Assembly: GCA_009746045.1 (NCBI GenBank)
Contig: RPFO01000253.1
Span: 5,289,145 to 5,353,144, forward strand
DNA: 64,000 nucleotides
Reading direction: 5' to 3'
Source: Mesostigma viride
Taxonomy: Eukaryota > Streptophyta > Mesostigmatophyceae > Mesostigmatales > Mesostigmataceae
Shown: one piece after another, positions 29,597-39,963 of the stretch
How positions within the stretch are numbered: position 1 is the first letter of the stretch
How the letters are laid out: each line of letters opens with the position of its first letter
Translations under genes and position numbers: made by a program
The notes under the pieces: generated by a model
Seen by the model: only the letters and a program-made list of their open reading frames with translations
Databases searched by the model: none
What the model was told of the DNA's origin: nothing

Positions 29597-32082
29597 ACTG
29601 CAGGCACCTTAACAAAGAAAGGGGGTATTGTGCGCCAAGTATCCTGTGCTTCCTGCTGATCACCCTTAAGAAAAGCCCTCTTGAAATCTACCAACACAGA
29701 GCTATAGGGTATCCCCTTCTGCAGAAAAGACAAATAAATGCACAACAAAATCCTCCATGTATCATGCAGCATCCCTGGTGTGTAAAGCTCCTCATCTGCT
29801 AACTGTCCAGTGCCATGGTACTCAGTCACAACTGGTCTAACATGTGGCACCTGCACGCCATCTACCTCCTTGAGCTTGAGGACAAACATCAATCTGAGCA
29901 GCTGGTGATCCTCAGGGAGGACATCCACAGGCTCTGCACAGTTGGCAACTATCCACTCATGCCCAGAAGCAACAAAGCCAAGAGTCCATGCCTTAGCCAT
30001 CTTGGGGCTTTGCATCATCTCCACTAGCTTGCGCCAAGGTACAGGACTCGTTCCTGGGATCTGGTACCTCTGCACACCCAACTCACGTGGGTCAAACGTA
30101 GTAGGGAGGATCAGCAGGTCCCCAGCAATGGGCTCCTTTGTATCAGGACCCTCTGCCTCTAGACCCCTCACAGCCCTTACAGCCACACTAAGACCCTGGG
30201 AGTAGCGATATCTCTGCAAGGGAAGGCGGCCCTGCCCTTCTAATGCTAGCTCCTCAGAGGATATCCTCACCCCTGGTAAGCACAAGAAGTTCTGACCTAG
30301 AATGGCAGGCCCCTGATACCCTTCAACCACACTGAACGTGGTGGGCACCCCCAGGATAGGCACACTCACTTCTCCCAAGATCTTCATGGACACATTCCCA
30401 GAGAAATCAGACACAGCTAGGCAGCTAGGGGATGACCACTGCAAGCCTGCAGCATCCTCTACCCTTAGAATGGACACCTGTGAGTTGGTATCCACTTCTA
30501 GTGCTGGTGCCCCACATGACCCCCATCCCGTGAGCTTAGATACCTTGGGATCACGCTTGCTGTTCTGCAGAGCTCGAATGATGTCCGCCATAAGCAGCCC
30601 CCTGGACTGTGGTGCAGCCCTGGCCACCTCTGGCCTTGTGACAGACGTCTCAGCAGACTCCTGCTCACCCTCATCCATCCAGGACAGACCATAATCCAAG
30701 CATGGTGGGTTAGCATCTGCTGCCTGGCTCTCATCCTGCTCATCTCCCTCCAAGGGAGGATCAGGGCCGTCTTCAGGCCAGATTGCAGTTGGCCTTCTCT
30801 CCTTGACGTGAGCCCAGGATAGCCTGTACACGTGCTTGGGATTACTCTCCAAAGCCACCAGACAAGAATGGTTAGCTTCCTCAACATGGGTTACCTGCCC
30901 ATCTTGCCACTTGCCACGCTTGCCTGGTAATGACGGTTCCTTCCACATCCTGACCCTCAGTCCCACCTGGGGCCTCAGCATTTTCCAACCCTTGTCCTTA
31001 CGCCTCAATCTGGAAAACACCCTGTCTGCCTTCTTCAGGCAGGCTGCCACCACGTCCTGTGATAGCATACCAAACTGCAATGCCAGGGGAGAGACTGCCA
31101 CACCATCATAGTAATAGGTTACCCTGTGGTTAAGCTGCTCCTCAATCCCCTTACACCAAGCTGCTTTCTCTAGAGCTGATGCCACAACAGGCACACTCCT
31201 AGCTGCTAGCACCACTGTTTTTACTTCACGTATAGATCTCTCTACAGCTCCCTGCTGCCCATGGGATTCCCTAGGGACCACTACCAACTTACAAGGAAGC
31301 TGGTCAGCCAGCTTGATCAAGCAGTCAAACTGCAAGTCAGCTTGCACCTTGGTGTACACCCCAAAGCCTGGCAACAAAGACTGGAGACCCATCAACAGCT
31401 GATGCTCCTGCATTCCAGGAAGAATGGTCAGCAACCTATATCTGCTAAACCTATCCACCCCCACCAACAGATACATGCCCCTGATGTGTTGGATGTCCAC
31501 CTGGATATCCCCCCGCTCTCTAGCAGGTTCTCTGGCATGGGACTGTGGGAGGCGAACAGCATTCTCCTGACAGACACAATTCTGAGCAGCTGCACTGCAG
31601 GCCTCTAGCAAAGGCTCCTTGCCAATCTTCCAAGCAAACATCTCTGCCTGCTTAGAGTGACCAAAGATATGGTGTAGAGTGTTTCCAGCCTGAGCATAGC
31701 TCAACCCCCTGTCAGCCTGGCTGCACAGAGAGGAACGTGACAAAGACTGTGTGCTTGGGATAGCACGACCCACCTGCTGTTCTCTTGCTCCAGGGACCTC
31801 CTCCAAGGTAGCTCGGCTCCCAGAGCCAGCCCCGGTTCCCACAGAAGCTGCAGGTCCTTCCAGTCTGGCGGCTTGACTCCCAGAGTCAACCCCAACAACT
31901 GGAGACCCTGCACCTGCCACAGGCACAGGGAATTCCACTGCTGCAGCAGCGTTATTGCAATCATTGAGTGGAAGCACCTCATCATTCCCAACCCCTTGCT
32001 GCTGCACAAGAGGGACACCCCCATTACTATGTACAACTGTTCGTCCCACTAGGGGTGATTGACTATTTACAGGGGACAACAT
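29359..32082 (-). CDS. pol: Second Copia-class element: HHCC, integrase, retropepsin-like domain, RT N-terminus
   Basis: A 907-codon frame. Residues 1-130 are a Gly/Ser/Ala-rich linker after gag. HHCC lies at about 137-171 (LHHIFGHS, then CSAAAQNCVC). Integrase follows with Asp196 (QVDIQHI), Asp249 (KVQADLQFD) and Glu281 (QGAVERSIREVK). A C-terminal integrase domain with GKRGKWQDGQV spans about 370-430. The retropepsin-like domain is at about 520-610: LEVDTNSQVSIL (Asp531, DTN) and GPAILGQNFLCLPGV. RT begins at about 700, with VLVDFKRAFLKGD at 797-808. The last 50 codons are out of frame. The same domain order as element A argues that protease displacement is a lineage trait. Confidence 0.82.
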   Translation of the reverse strand: MLSPVNSQSPLVGRTVVHSNGGVPLVQQQGVGNDEVLPLNDCNNAAAAVEFPVPVAGAGSPVVGVDSGSQAARLEGPAASVGTGAGSGSRATLEEVPGAREQQVGRAIPSTQSLSRSSLCSQADRGLSYAQAGNTLHHIFGHSKQAEMFAWKIGKEPLLEACSAAAQNCVCQENAVRLPQSHAREPARERGDIQVDIQHIRGMYLLVGVDRFSRYRLLTILPGMQEHQLLMGLQSLLPGFGVYTKVQADLQFDCLIKLADQLPCKLVVVPRESHGQQGAVERSIREVKTVVLAARSVPVVASALEKAAWCKGIEEQLNHRVTYYYDGVAVSPLALQFGMLSQDVVAACLKKADRVFSRLRRKDKGWKMLRPQVGLRVRMWKEPSLPGKRGKWQDGQVTHVEEANHSCLVALESNPKHVYRLSWAHVKERRPTAIWPEDGPDPPLEGDEQDESQAADANPPCLDYGLSWMDEGEQESAETSVTRPEVARAAPQSRGLLMADIIRALQNSKRDPKVSKLTGWGSCGAPALEVDTNSQVSILRVEDAAGLQWSSPSCLAVSDFSGNVSMKILGEVSVPILGVPTTFSVVEGYQGPAILGQNFLCLPGVRISSEELALEGQGRLPLQRYRYSQGLSVAVRAVRGLEAEGPDTKEPIAGDLLILPTTFDPRELGVQRYQIPGTSPVPWRKLVEMMQSPKMAKAWTLGFVASGHEWIVANCAEPVDVLPEDHQLLRLMFVLKLKEVDGVQVPHVRPVVTEYHGTGQLADEELYTPGMLHDTWRILLCIYLSFLQKGIPYSSVLVDFKRAFLKGDQQEAQDTWRTIPPFFVKVPAVWRAELKTRYLRILKGVKALDRVPSSGGRAWRSTSGLSVVSQSLQLILVCFRVAMRGCQRLPPCMVMICISWAIPLGKS

Positions 32083-32088
32083 CTCAAG

Positions 32089-32830
32089 TCATGGCTTACC
32101 CACCTGGCCAGAGCCTGCTCCAGCAGACTTGGCCTGGTCTGGGCAGTCACGTCGCCAATGACCCGTCCTGCCACATCCAAAGCACTTGTCATCCTTCCCA
32201 GCAGCAGCCTTCTTCAGGCCACCCTGGTTCTGGCTGCTCTGACTGGCCTGGGTGCCCTGGCCCTGGCTCTTGCCTTGCCCTTGGCCACCCTTGTTCTGCT
32301 GACCACCCTGGTGACCACCAGCCTGCTGCTGACCCTTGCCTTTGGATCCCTGCTGCTGGCCCTTGCCACCCTGGTTACCATTCTGCCTGCGCCTGTTAGC
32401 CCTCTGACGCCTACTAGGTCTGGTTTCTCCCTGAGCACCCTGCCCAGGGGCGTCACCATGGACCTGATGAGCGGAGGCTGAAGGGGCACCAGTCACCTGG
32501 ATTGCCTTGCAAGCAGCATTGTCAGATGGACGGATATTGAAAATAACCTTTTGCAAGGCTGGCCACGTCCCATCTGTCTGATCAGCAAACATCCTAGCTG
32601 CATTTCTCCCATCCACACTCAGCCCCATGCGATCCAGGAAGTAATCTGCCACTGCTCTATCAGTCAGATTGAAGCCATGCTTGGCCCCCTTCTCCCTGAT
32701 GCGTGTGAGCCGCTGCAGCTCCTCAGCTATTGTGCCCTTGATCTCAAAGGTATCATAGCTGAGCTTATAGTGATTAGTGAGGTTGAGTACCTTATCAGAA
32801 AACTCCTGACGTAGGCCCTCTAGGAACTGA
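32089..32830 (-). CDS. gag: Second Copia-class element: gag C-terminus with CCHC
   Basis: The frame runs from WSQFLEGLRQEF (about 32830) through RAVADYFLDRMGLS to a Gln/Gly/Lys-rich stretch (about 32430-32210) and CFGCGRTGHWRRDC, a C-x2-C-x4-H-x4-C knuckle at about 32150-32191. WSQFLEGL corresponds to WNQFLERL of element A gag. The Gln/Gly-rich stretch is much longer than in element A. A frameshift near 32850 separates it from the N-terminal part. Confidence 0.75.
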
Positions 32831-32837
32831 GACCAAG

Positions 32838-33047
32838 TCAGCTTGTCCTTGACAGCTGCCTAGCCTTGTCCCTCACACGCTCACTTGAATCCCTATTAGT
32901 CGTGGATGTGTGGAATACCTGCACAAGGTTGACAGTGGGATCTACAGAGCATGAAACTAGCTCCATATCCTCCAACCACTTGTCTAGCTCTTCCTGTCCC
33001 ACAGGAGGCTTGAGAGGCTTCTGGCCATTCATCACAGCCACAGCACT
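32838..33047 (-). CDS. gag: Second Copia-class element: gag N-terminus
   Basis: The frame reads MSAVAVMNGQKPLKPPVG, then EELDKWLEDMELVSC and VNLVQVFHTSTTNRDSSERVRDKARQL, a Copia-type gag N-terminus. The Met of MSAVAV is the likely start. The frame is lost just before the WSQFLEGL segment. Upstream, a Gly/Ala-rich frame with a basic RRASNRKRKEV cluster (33448-33113) may be part of the same protein or of the upstream ORF. Confidence 0.6.
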   Translation of the reverse strand, partial: SAVAVMNGQKPLKPPVGQEELDKWLEDMELVSCSVDPTVNLVQVFHTSTTNRDSSERVRDKARQLSRTS

Positions 33048-33448
33048 CATATGAGGTCTAGTCCCAGGCAAAGCACGAGGGTCACTGCCAATGACAGCAG
33101 CTCCTACAGGTGCTAATGGCGCAGGAACATAGCTGCAGGAACACCAGACGCAGGCACACATGGTCTCTTACCAGGTGCTTGACGTTCAGCATCATTCTGG
33201 CCCTCCCCCGTCAGCACCACGCCGTCGGTTGGCCACCCTGCACGCTCCTCCCCTTGTGCCACCTCTTTCCTCTTCCGGTTGGAAGCCCTCCTGCCATTGA
33301 CGCCCTCTGCCGTTGGGATCGCCTGTCCCTCTGGCACGACGTTGGCGGGGCCTCCCGTGTCTGCCCTTGCCTCACCCCCGCCATCCCCCGCTCCTGCCCC
33401 GCTCCCGCTGCCGCCCCCGCGCGTGTTACGAAGCATTATAGAATACAC

Positions 33449-33788
33449 AGAAACACACGCAGATATGGCTGCTGGAACCCCTCAGGCTCACGCACTTACT
33501 CCAGACGAGGCCGCCTCCTGGCTTGCACTCGCCTGCCCCTCCTCACGGTCTGGACGCTCCTCAACACCCTCAGCAACCGGTGTGGCTGCTGCTGCCGCTG
33601 CGACAATCTGGAGGCTTGGGTTAAACTCTCCCAGAACGCAGGTCACAGGTCGCCCGCCTCCTTGCGTTCGACTGGATGTTGTGTCTCACCTGGGTTGCGA
33701 TGCCAAGCAAGTCGCGCACCCACCGCTTACCGCCGCCGACAGCTCGTTCTGCTCGCCTCGGCCGTAACGGTCGTACTCGTGAGTCACC
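33449..33788 (-). other. Stretch between 5' extra ORF and gag
   Basis: No minus-strand frame of note. It is GC-rich and may be noncoding or decayed. Confidence 0.35.
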
Positions 33789-34617
33789 TCACGAGGGAAT
33801 GCAGATCAGCTCTCTGCCTTCCTCGTAGGTCTCGGTAGTGCCGTCGCCCTCGTTTATCTGCTGGGCTGAGCGCTTGACGGAGCCCTCTGGCTTGTCAGTC
33901 CACTCGAAATGGACGTCTTCAGGCGTCTTCTCGACCCCCGTGACAATCTCCACCTCCGGACCCCACGCAGTGGTGGTTTCCGGCCTCGGTGTATCAAGCC
34001 TTGAGTATACCCCGAAAGGCTGTGTGGTGATAAAGAACCTGTCTGCGTACCCTCTCGACTCTTGCAAAAGGACAGCAACAAGATTCTCAATGGTTTGGGC
34101 AAATACCTCTGCCGTGCTCCAAGGATTTACCGTCTCCCGAGCACGCGCGTTCCGGATGATGTCGGCGTCTGGTACCCCCTCTCCTAGCACTGCTGTCGCC
34201 ACCCAGTGGTTAAACAGTCGGGTGCTGCCGAGCGCTGTTGCCACAATCTGGCTAAGCGCCTCCCTGGCTAGGTCGAGACCGGCAAGCGTGATATGGGCGC
34301 CCTGATAAGCGACCTCCACACGATTAGCAGTTTCAGCTAGCGCGTCACGTAGCGCACCAACTCTTCCACCGCCACTCGCCCCGTCTCACCTGGAGAAATC
34401 ACGACGCGAGCCCGTTGATAATCGGGTCCGCCGCCGCTGGCCTGCTGCCTCCCCCACTCACCGCCACCCACCCCTCTTCTGCCAAGTGCCTCGCTACGTA
34501 GGCCGCTTGCACGAATGTTGGAGCGTTTGCTTGGTTACGGTAGGGGAAAAACGCTTGCGCGTCTCTCTGCTCGTTCGCCTCACCAGCACCGTGGCTGCTT
34601 GACGATGAACCAGACAT
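33789..34617 (-). CDS. Extra 5' coding region of second Copia-class element, unknown function
   Basis: The first Met after the 5' LTR (34617) opens MSGSSSSSHGAGEANEQ and runs 73 codons. After a frameshift a 176-codon frame (34319-33789) carries LAREALSQIVATALGSTRLFNH, NLVAVLLQESRGYADRF and an acidic C-terminus. I recognise no domain. It precedes gag, where Copia elements normally have nothing coding, and element A has no equivalent between its 5' LTR and gag. It could be an accessory protein or a captured host segment. Confidence 0.5.
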
Positions 34618-34640
34618 GAAAGCGTGGAAGCAATAGTACG

Positions 34641-35294
34641 ATTTGCGCAGCAACTCGTCAGCAGAGCTTGTGAGCTCCTGGTCCTTGCCGGCTGGAATGA
34701 CCCTAGGCTGCTGGCTAGCAACCTTTATCCTCACACCAGGCCTACGACCCTCGATAGGCTCGCCACTCGTCGTGACGACCAAGGTTCGTGTGTGAAGACG
34801 CTCGTTGCCTCGTTGAGCCTCGAGCTATATGCAACCTCGTTCCATCCTTGTTCCTCGGTCATGAGCAACGCTGGGCAACGCTACATTGCCAGAGCCTCGT
34901 ATCGCTGCCTTGCATCCTCGTTGCAGGCAGCATACAGGAATCTCTGGCTATCCTGTGTCTAGGACAGCACAGGACCTGCCACAGTCCTGCAAGGACTTAC
35001 ATCCTTGCAGACCTGCTGGCTGGTTACTGGCTTCTACTAGCCACAGTACCGTTGAGCCCTCAGTACACTGTGTCCCAGTCACGTGAGAGTCCAGGCTAAG
35101 CCTGTGCAGGCACGGCCTGCCACGTGTCCTGTCCACTATGCCCTGAGTGTGCACCGCCCTCGCCCACCGGTCGGCAGTACTTCGGGACTTGATAACTTTC
35201 TAGTCCCTTGTCTGTTCTAGGCGGTTGACACGGCGTTGGAAAGGTCTCCTCAACCTGCATCCATCTAGCACATTGGTGCCCCAATATGCTAACT
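34641..35294 (-). repeat. 5' LTR of second Copia-class element
   Basis: 654 bp, matching 26914-27567 except for two visible substitutions (near 34703 and 34805). Confidence 0.92.
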
Positions 35295-35299
35295 ATAAC
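35295..35299. repeat. Target duplication of second Copia-class element (right)
   Basis: ATAAC, identical to 26909-26913. Confidence 0.88.
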
Positions 35300-35620
35300 T
35301 ACACGGTGTAAAACAGAACGAGGGGGAGGGTAAGTAAGAAGGAGTCTTTTCTTCAAAAACTTTGGAGGAGTCTATCACAGCCATGTATCTTACTAGTTTG
35401 TTCTCAGTAAATCCCACCCCTATGGTATCTACTGTGTTTACATCTTTATTCACACTATTATTAGGGATAGGTATTTCCTGTACTTCTAGCTGAAGGAACA
35501 TACATAGTAAATATCCATACTCTTTTAGTTCAGATCGCAACTCATAATTGGACATTAATACTTCAGGTATAGGTCTTACAGGAGGATCGACAGGTGTAGG
35601 AGGGGTAATGCCTACCAAGG
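35300..35620 (-). pseudogene. pol: Element D protease-RT linker and RT N-terminus
   Basis: Minus-strand frames carry PIPEVLMSNYELRSELKEYG and KVFEEKTPSYLPSPS, and in another frame PPPRSVLHRVVI, which runs across the Copia insertion into KDGAVPTHSPMYRM at 26908. This is the region before the gypsy RT fingers. A frameshift sits near 35340. Confidence 0.6.
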
Positions 35621-35636
35621 ATAAATTTTCTACTAT

Positions 35637-36041
35637 CTATATAATGACGTTCCGGTACCCAGTAGAGCTATCAGGAAACCAGATCACCATAGTATCATAA
35701 TTAATAGTAATCTTATTATCCTGGCGCCAATCTAATCCTAATAATACATCAGCGGGAGTGATAGGACCTATAGTGGCCGTGAGGTTGACAGTACGTCCTT
35801 GTATAACCAGGGAAAGGGATACCGTACCAGGGGAATGACTGGTGCGACCATCAGCATAATGAACAGTGACAGGTTTGGTGTGAGGGATAGGGACTAGTCC
35901 TAAACGCCTAACTGGGGCTTCGCTCACAAAGGAGCTAGCCGCACCGCTATCCACTAACACGGAGACATTCAAAAGTTCATCAGCATGCAAGAAGGGGTCT
36001 ACAACAGTGTGAGGGACGGTTAAACCGCCATTTAAAAACAT
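35637..36041 (-). CDS. Element D aspartic protease
   Basis: The frame contains VLVDSGAASSFVSEAPV, the active-site DSG loop, and ADVLLGLDWRQDN, the second conserved hydrophobic-Gly strand of gypsy retropepsins. It lies upstream of RT as expected for Ty3/gypsy order. It would cleave Gag-Pol during particle maturation. Confidence 0.85.
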   Translation of the reverse strand: MFLNGGLTVPHTVVDPFLHADELLNVSVLVDSGAASSFVSEAPVRRLGLVPIPHTKPVTVHYADGRTSHSPGTVSLSLVIQGRTVNLTATIGPITPADVLLGLDWRQDNKITINYDTMVIWFPDSSTGYRNVII

Positions 36042-36315
36042 AAGAGGACGAACACGTAAGGGTAGGGATGATTCAGCTTCTACAGAGGTTATGAAAACAG
36101 GCAGGCAAAAACTATTATCTGGGGTACTAGCTAAGGACCTGTCCAGGTTACCCCGGCTGACAGGCCTACTGTTCCCCTCCCCCCCACATCCACTGGGACT
36201 AACCCCGAAGAAGACCCTGGCGAAAAAGCCACTGCTGGAGGGTCACGAGGGAGCGAAGAGGGTGCAGGAGCCTGATTATCATAGGGGAACCCTGAGGGTC
36301 CTGTCTGCACAGCAT

Positions 36316-37114
36316 TCAGCCTACTAGGGGTAGCTGAGGGAATGCGGCCTGGAGTGGGACGAATAGGAGCACGCTGAGGGGTACGAGGAGGGCGAGCATC
36401 GGGATGAGGGGGAGCACCCGAAAGGAACTTGGGCACTCACGTTTAAGATGACTTACTTCCTTACAATGATAGTGCTCATGTAATATGAGAGACATCCAGA
36501 GCCGAGAGGTCGGTAACACAAATATCTAATTCTTCTACATAGCCGGAGTTCTCCTCCTCAGGGGCAAGGCTAATGTTATTAATACGGGAAGGGGTAGGAA
36601 GAGGGGTGGTAAAGAAATCTGCTACTCTTAATAGATGCTGTCGCACATGCTTGAGGGGTAGATCAGTGAAACGATAGGCAGAGAACTGGCGCTTTACCTC
36701 ACGTAATAAGGGTCTACTGAGGCCTCGAAGGAAACGAGCACGTACTTCTGCGCCCGACAAATCCCTAATACGTACCATCTGTGCATCAAATTCTTTCATA
36801 TACTCCCTAAACGATTTAGTACCTTGCTGCAGAGTACCAAAGGCTAATCTATCCTGCCAATCTGCATCAGTAGGAACTAGATGACTCTCTAACCTCTTAA
36901 ACGATTCTGCTACTGAGTTAGGGTAGGCATGGGAGGCCAAGGATTCACACTGAATGAGGGTGGCAAGCTCAGAGGTAATACAGGTAGTAAGATAGTGAGG
37001 GACTAAAACTGCATCAAGGAGACGCCATCTATTATGATTTTGCCACGACTCTGTGTTCTGAGTAAGCAGCATGATAAAAGTGAAAAACTGTTGAGGGGAA
37101 GACTGGACATCCAA
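36316..37114 (-). CDS. gag: Element D gag capsid and zinc-knuckle region
   Basis: The main frame (37114-36476) reads WRLLDAVLVPHYLTTC, SLASHAYPNSVAESFKRLESHL and RDLSGAEVRARFLRGLSRPLLREV, a retrotransposon gag capsid pattern. After a shift, HYHCKEVSHLKREC (about 36475-36434) resembles a CCHC knuckle that has lost its first Cys. It assembles the particle; the frame break and knuckle loss suggest decay. Confidence 0.7.
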
Positions 37115-37177
37115 TTTGGGAAGGTTAGCAAACTGAGGGGAAGGGCAGGGGGCTTAGGAGGATGGGAAGGATCAGAT

Positions 37178-38014
<837 letters not shown>

Positions 38015-38056
38015 TGGACTCCATGTTCAATATGAGGAAAAACAATGAAAGTTGCA

Positions 38057-38390
38057 CTAAGGAAAAGTACAAAAACCTAAAATAAGGCAAGGAAAGCAAA
38101 AAGGAAAAAAAGAAAAGGAAAACAAGAAAAAACAATCCTTTTTAACAACAGTAATGGATAGGGAACCAAACTCTAAGGTGAGAGTATCTACACTAGAGGA
38201 GGATGCAGCACGTCGAGGGGAAGACGAAGGAGGGGTAGCAAAAACTAGAGATTCCACGGGAGGACGAACATGAGGAATAGGGCGTACATGTAGACCTAGA
38301 TCTGATTCGCTATGGTCTATAAGGAACTGCTGAGCTTCTTCAAATGTCATAAATTTCTTATACCTAGTCACGTTGTATACACGGTTTTGA
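38057..38390 (-). pseudogene. Element D 5' gag/leader segment
   Basis: The minus-strand frame FMTFEEAQQFLIDHSESDLG followed by Pro/Ser-rich text ends in a Phe-rich run from a T-rich stretch. It belongs to element D by position, between the DIRS insertion and the gag repeat region. No domain recognised. Confidence 0.4.
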
Positions 38391-38823
38391 ATCGTGGTTC
38401 TCTGAACATAGTTTCTTTATAGTGAGATGGAAGGGTAGCCGCTATAGCTAGGTTATTGGGTTCACGTGACATACCTTTTGAGGCCGGTGCGGCCTGATCC
38501 GGATCAGTCGTGGCCAAAGCTTTGGCCAGTTTTTCTTGGCCACGTGGCAGGAGCTACGTTGAGATATAAACCTGCCACTGTCTAGGTTTCTTGGCTCATG
38601 GCGTAGTGATTAACTAGATCTAGATTCCTTCTCTCACGCAATATGTGACCTAATAGCCCCGGCAGCCTTACGTAAGCTGCCGGCAATTAGAACGCCACAT
38701 TGCGTCATTTGTTCAGACGCAACATTTGCGTGGCGAAAAAATGCCGTCCGGGCCAAGGCCGCATGACACGCAAAAAAGGACAAAAACAAACCCACCTAGC
38801 TAAGGTCGGCCTCTTTTCTTTTC
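38391..38823 (+). repeat. DIRS copy 1 repeat A1
   Basis: 433 bp, near-identical to 43294-43726. It likely contains the promoter for the genomic RNA. Confidence 0.9.
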
Positions 38824-38910
38824 ACGAGGGCGGCGACAGCAAGCCAGGGGAAACGAACCTCTGGTTTGACGAACCTGTACTGTCGGAGCCATTTTTGGCC
38901 CTGAGCAGCA

Positions 38911-39963
38911 ATGCCGAAGGGGCGCAAAGCTACAGCAGGGCAGGCAGCGCGCGGGGAGGACGGGACGCCCACACCGCGGGCTGCTGCCGCCAGTCACGCG
39001 CCAGTCGCCTTCAGCGCCAAAAAGAAGCAGCTCGCCACTCTGCTCGCCAAGTGCATCAGCCCCGCAGAGGCGGTGGGGGCAGTCGAGCAGGTCTTCGGTG
39101 CCGAGGACTGGGTGACGGACGCCAGCTCGTGGAGCTCGAGCCAGCTGAAGTCTGTCGTGCAGTTGCTGGCCGATCACGTTGATGTTGGCGACGTGTTGGA
39201 CGCACGTGACCCAAACGGAACGTTGGTGGCAAAACTGCTGGCCGTGGCAGATCTCGCGGCGGACGAGGAGGAGGATCAGGCGCTGCCACCAACGACACCT
39301 GCGCAGCGAAAAATGGCCAAGCCGAAAGGCGCGGCCAAGGTTTCGGCAGGTGGGGGGGCTGTCGGAAAGGAAATGAGGGCGAGGTTGGCGACATTCGTTG
39401 GGGCACCTCCGGAAACCGAAAATCAGGACGACGAGGAGGACGAGGAGGGGGAGGTCGCAGCCGAGAAATTCATGCAAGGTTTGAAGGCAGCGCTGGGAGG
39501 AATGGAGGGGGCGGGAAGCCACTTCAAGGCCTCGAAAGGGGTGGCGCTGCCAAGCCGAGCCAAGAGCGTGAAATATCGGGTTTCGGAGCGGGTGCTGCCG
39601 GGGGTGTTGGAGGACGCCAGCGACAATGGGATGGGAATCCGGTCGTGGGTCATGACGGTAAAGCCTGGAAATTGGCGGAACATGGAGAACAGGAAAATTG
39701 TCATGAACATTGCATTGGCCATGGACACCCTTCTCAAGGAGCTGGGCTCAGCAGCCGGGGAGCTTGTGGGCATGGAGTACCTAATGAGGGTGGTGGCGGC
39801 CTTGCTGCAGGTGGAAGGGCAAGGAGGGGGGGGGAAGGTGGCCAGCCACCTCCTGCCATTGGGGGAGGAGGCTGCACTGTCAGCCACCCCGGCTGTCAAG
39901 GCAGCTCTCCAAACTGCCATCCTCTTGGACAAGCTCAGCAAGGCTCAACAAGTAGGGAAATAG
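38911..39963 (+). CDS. DIRS copy 1 ORF1, gag-like protein
   Basis: A 350-codon frame starting MPKGRKATAG. It has an N-terminal basic stretch, an Asp/Glu-rich run (QDDEEDEEGE, about 170-180) and a helical C-terminal half (RKIVMNIALAMDTLLKEL). There is no CCHC knuckle. Position before the RT ORF and lack of enzyme motifs fit a DIRS gag. It overlaps the next ORF by about 320 bp in a different frame. The equivalent in copy 2 (56179 onward) is destroyed by many single-base losses. Confidence 0.7.
   Translation: MPKGRKATAGQAARGEDGTPTPRAAAASHAPVAFSAKKKQLATLLAKCISPAEAVGAVEQVFGAEDWVTDASSWSSSQLKSVVQLLADHVDVGDVLDARDPNGTLVAKLLAVADLAADEEEDQALPPTTPAQRKMAKPKGAAKVSAGGGAVGKEMRARLATFVGAPPETENQDDEEDEEGEVAAEKFMQGLKAALGGMEGAGSHFKASKGVALPSRAKSVKYRVSERVLPGVLEDASDNGMGIRSWVMTVKPGNWRNMENRKIVMNIALAMDTLLKELGSAAGELVGMEYLMRVVAALLQVEGQGGGGKVASHLLPLGEEAALSATPAVKAALQTAILLDKLSKAQQVGK

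Larger units (their letters stand above)
26914..35294 (-). mobile_element. Second Copia-class element of the element A lineage
   Basis: Identical-length LTRs of 654 bp (26914-27567 and 34641-35294) with two visible differences, flanked by ATAAC at 26909-26913 and 35295-35299. The order on the minus strand is 5' LTR, an extra 5' coding region, gag with CCHC, HHCC and integrase, retropepsin-like domain, RT, RNase H, long 3' noncoding region, polypurine tract, 3' LTR. Removing it with one ATAAC restores a gypsy RT frame reading RSVLHRVVIKDGAVPTH, which confirms the boundaries. Confidence 0.92.

Noticed and set aside
31850-31900. VDSGSQ in the linker before HHCC of the second Copia-class element as a canonical protease
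   Set aside because: It lacks the hydrophobic context and the second conserved strand, sits in low-complexity Gly/Ser/Ala sequence, and is absent from element A.
39900-39963. Programmed -1 frameshift at GGGAAAT near the end of DIRS ORF1
   Set aside because: The heptamer is out of phase with the ORF1 codons, so the slippery-site rule is not met.
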